From assembly GCF_030817175.1 (NCBI RefSeq), contig NZ_JAUSYY010000001.1, forward strand, positions 2,542,001 to 2,606,000: a stretch of 64,000 nucleotides of DNA, written 5' to 3'. This DNA is from Agromyces ramosus. GTDB taxonomy: Bacteria > Actinomycetota > Actinomycetes > Actinomycetales > Microbacteriaceae. The notes beneath the pieces were generated by a model. The model was not told the DNA's origin. It made no database searches and was given only the letters and a program-made list of their open reading frames with translations. Shown in pieces: positions 62,197 through 64,000 of the stretch. The position numbers and the translations under genes were made by a program. Each line of letters starts with the position of its first letter. Position 1 is the first letter of the stretch.

Positions 62197-63144
62197 TCAG
62201 TTACCTGTGGGCGCCCCGAAGTAGACGGTCTGCGAGTTCATGTAGAAGCGCACGCCCCACACGCCCCGGTCGCCATCCGCAGTCGGGATGTCGATGACGA
62301 CGTTGCCGGTTTCGGATGCCTCGGGGTCGACGCCACCGAGTGTCTCGATGGTTCCCTCCATGTTGATCCAACGCTTCTCGACCACCTGGAGACCGGACGT
62401 GACGTACTCGAACTTGAGCTGCACGGCGGGTGTCGCTCGCAGGGAGCCCATGTTGGTCACGGTGACCGGCACGGACGCGTACTGTTCGCCCGGCTCGAGG
62501 TCGGAGTACGGGTACCCGGCCGCCACCTCGGCGGTCGCATCGAGGGTCGGAGACCCGAGGGTCACGTCCCATCCATAACCGAGGAAGTCGTCGGGAGCAC
62601 TGCGAAAATGCACGGTCGAGCCGAACGGAGCTGGATTGTCGGGGCTCAGCCCCAGGCCGGCGTCGGCGGGCTCCGACGAGTCGGGCTCGAACACGACCGG
62701 CTCCTCCTCGGTGATGAGGTACGACGCGCCGTCGTCTTCGACGGTGTCGACCCACCCGGTGAAGGCCACCGCATACAGGACCACCAGGAGTACCGACAGT
62801 GCGAGCGATACGACCGAGACAGGCACACCGATGATTGCGGTGAGTTTGGGCTTGCCGCGCTGGAGCAGGCCGATGACACCCAGCACGACGCCGACGAGCG
62901 CGGCCAGCGCTCCGAGCACGTTCAGGATCGGAATCAACGCGAGGACGAGCGCGACCCCACCGAGCGCAATCGACGCGATTCCCAGTCCATTCGTCCGGGA
63001 CGTGGGCCGGGAGGCCGGGGCTCCGGTCAGCGGAGGGTACGGAGGCGGCGGCGAGTTCAGCGTCGATCCGACCGGGGTCACCGGGGCGGGCGGAGTGGGC
63101 GGCGCCTCTGGCGGCGGGAACGACGTCGGGTTGGACACCCACAT
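62197..63144 (-). CDS. Membrane-anchored DUF4190/DUF4352-like protein
   Basis: Protein of 315 residues: Pro-rich cytoplasmic start (PPPEAPPTPPAPVTPVG), DUF4190-like pair of helices (GIASIALGGVALVLALIPIL; AIIGVPVSVVSLALSVLLVV), then an extracellular beta-domain of DUF4352 type (NPAPFGSTVHFRS; YASVPVTVTNMGSL). The role is unknown; such proteins are common in actinobacteria. Convergent with the membrane protein at 61729. Confidence 0.75.
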   Translation of the reverse strand: MWVSNPTSFPPPEAPPTPPAPVTPVGSTLNSPPPPYPPLTGAPASRPTSRTNGLGIASIALGGVALVLALIPILNVLGALAALVGVVLGVIGLLQRGKPKLTAIIGVPVSVVSLALSVLLVVLYAVAFTGWVDTVEDDGASYLITEEEPVVFEPDSSEPADAGLGLSPDNPAPFGSTVHFRSAPDDFLGYGWDVTLGSPTLDATAEVAAGYPYSDLEPGEQYASVPVTVTNMGSLRATPAVQLKFEYVTSGLQVVEKRWINMEGTIETLGGVDPEASETGNVVIDIPTADGDRGVWGVRFYMNSQTVYFGAPTGN

Positions 63145-63182
63145 ACTCTCTCAGATGACGTCACGGCGAAGTGCCCGCAGGG

Positions 63183-63204
63183 CCGGATGCCCCGGTGCAT
63201 CCGG
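63183..63204. terminator. Short GGATGC/GCATCC hairpin
   Basis: CCGGATGC (63183-63190) pairs with 63197-63204 around CCCGGT. It lies between the PNPOx-like gene's stop and the upstream end of the DUF4352-like gene, so it may terminate the former. Confidence 0.5.
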
Positions 63205-63260
63205 AGCCGCGATTCCCTTCAACCCGCTTCATGGTTGCCGGGCCGTCGAACACGCCGGTG

Positions 63261-63647
63261 TCAGCCGTCGCTGACGCGCATCCCGGCCGAGCCGAGCACT
63301 CGCTCGACGGTGATCTCGAGTACGACCCGGTTCGGATTCGGGCGCGGCTGCCGGTAGCGGGCGGCGTAGAGCGCAACGGCGAGGGCGACCGACTCTTCAT
63401 CGGTGCGAACGCGGGCGGGGCCTTCAAAGCTGATCCAGCGCCGGCCGTCGACGGTGTTGACGGTGGCACGGCCGCTGCGCTCGGCGTTGACGAACTTCTG
63501 CGAGCCGCGGCTGCCGATCACGCGGACGATCCCGTCGAGGTAAGTGATGCCGACCGGCACCGAGTGGATGCGCCCACGGCCGTCGAGGGTCGAGAGCGTG
63601 GCAAGGTGGTACTCCGAGAGGAACTCTCGTGCGAGGTCGGTCAGCAC
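63261..63647 (-). CDS. Pyridoxamine 5'-phosphate oxidase-like (FMN/F420-binding fold) protein
   Basis: Protein of 128 residues: LAREFLSEYHLATLSTLDGR, then VPVGITYLDGIVRVIGSRGS, and ATVNTVDGRRWISFEGPARV, the split beta-barrel of the PNPOx-like/TIGR03618-type F420-binding group. GTG at 63647 preceded by GAAAGAAGC is chosen; an upstream start would overlap the VOC gene. Probably a small flavin- or F420-dependent oxidoreductase. Confidence 0.82.
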   Translation of the reverse strand: MLTDLAREFLSEYHLATLSTLDGRGRIHSVPVGITYLDGIVRVIGSRGSQKFVNAERSGRATVNTVDGRRWISFEGPARVRTDEESVALAVALYAARYRQPRPNPNRVVLEITVERVLGSAGMRVSDG

Positions 63648-63681
63648 ATCGCTTCTTTCGTGCAGGCGGGCAACCGTGAGC

Positions 63682-64000
63682 TCAGTCTGCGGGCGACTCG
63701 CGGGGCGGGTTATGCATGAACTCGATGCGGATGCCGTTGTCGTCTTCGAGGAAACACGCGTAGTAGCGCTCGTTGAACCGCGGGAAGGTCTTCGGATCGC
63801 GCACCGGCGTCCAGCCTGCGTCGACCGCGATCGCGTGCAGGCGATCGACCTCCGCGCGTGAATCGACGGCGAAGGCGAGGTGCTGCCAACCGACCCGGCC
63901 GTGCCGGTGCGGGCCGGTGCCAGCCTCTCGGGCGGGGAAGAGGATGAGCTCCTCTTCGCCCTTGTACCAGGACACTCCGTTGTCAGCATCTTGCCGCGTG
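63682..64000 (-). CDS. VOC-family protein, N-terminal end cut by window edge
   Basis: About 105 residues are visible, starting in frame at the last base of the window. HRHGRVGWQHLAFAVDSRAE and DDNGIRIEFMHNPP are typical of glyoxalase/VOC proteins of about 120-130 residues. The GTG near 63975 gives a truncated module, and protein-like sequence continues to the window end, so the true start is probably outside. Confidence 0.8.
   Translation of the reverse strand, partial: TRQDADNGVSWYKGEEELILFPAREAGTGPHRHGRVGWQHLAFAVDSRAEVDRLHAIAVDAGWTPVRDPKTFPRFNERYYACFLEDDNGIRIEFMHNPPRESPAD

Overview
The window is GC-rich chromosomal DNA from an actinobacterium, most likely a member of the Microbacteriaceae (Agromyces/Microbacterium type). 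The basis is strong G/C preference at third codon positions, frequent GTG starts, many four-base ATGA/GTGA gene overlaps, a class Ib nrdHIEF operon, and recurrent GGATGC...GCATCC hairpins. Genus and species cannot be settled from sequence reading alone.

Bases 1-11,471 are an L-arabinose catabolic region: the end of a LacI-type regulator, a decayed operon (araB stub, intact araD, araA stub), a ChvE/MmsAB-type sugar ABC transporter, and a second operon (unknown mini-ORF, frameshifted araD, FGGY kinase, intact araA, LacI regulator). The two operons have decayed reciprocally, so one intact copy of each catabolic step remains. Bases 11,472-27,700 form a probable arabinan/arabinoxylan unit: WxL-like and DUF916-like surface proteins, two secreted multidomain GH43 glycosidases, a small LPPGxAKK-repeat secreted protein, a LacI regulator, and a YtfQ/YtfT/YjfF-type furanose transporter with two ATPases. 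Matching palindromic operators (TGTTnCCGGnAACA) lie before the surface cluster and before the binding-protein gene, pointing to one regulon: polymer trimming outside, import, then AraA/kinase/AraD inside.

Bases 27,800-35,900 carry housekeeping genes (VOC protein, HhH-GPD DNA repair protein, hydrolase, methyltransferase) and nrdHIEF, preceded by NrdR-box-like and DnaA-box-like sites. Bases 35,900-55,300 are accessory and partly degraded: nrdF debris, a dihydrofolate-reductase-like fragment fused to a repeat, lipoproteins and secreted proteins of unknown role, two SDRs with an MmyB-type regulator, two identical 101-bp MITE-like elements, a frameshifted IS30-family transposase, frameshifted membrane-protein and WS/DGAT genes, and a NYN/OST-HTH gene pair between 237-239-bp inverted repeats. 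A 239-bp direct repeat brackets 36,993-50,070.

Bases 55,200-64,000 return to chromosomal genes: a large secreted alpha/beta hydrolase, a membrane methyltransferase-like protein, an FGE-like protein lacking the catalytic cysteines, NTF2-like, GNAT, DUF4190/DUF4352-like and PNPOx-like proteins, and a VOC protein cut by the window edge. No tRNA, rRNA, CRISPR array or replication origin was recognised. Several genes differ from family expectation by a single indel; some of these may be sequencing errors rather than true pseudogenes.
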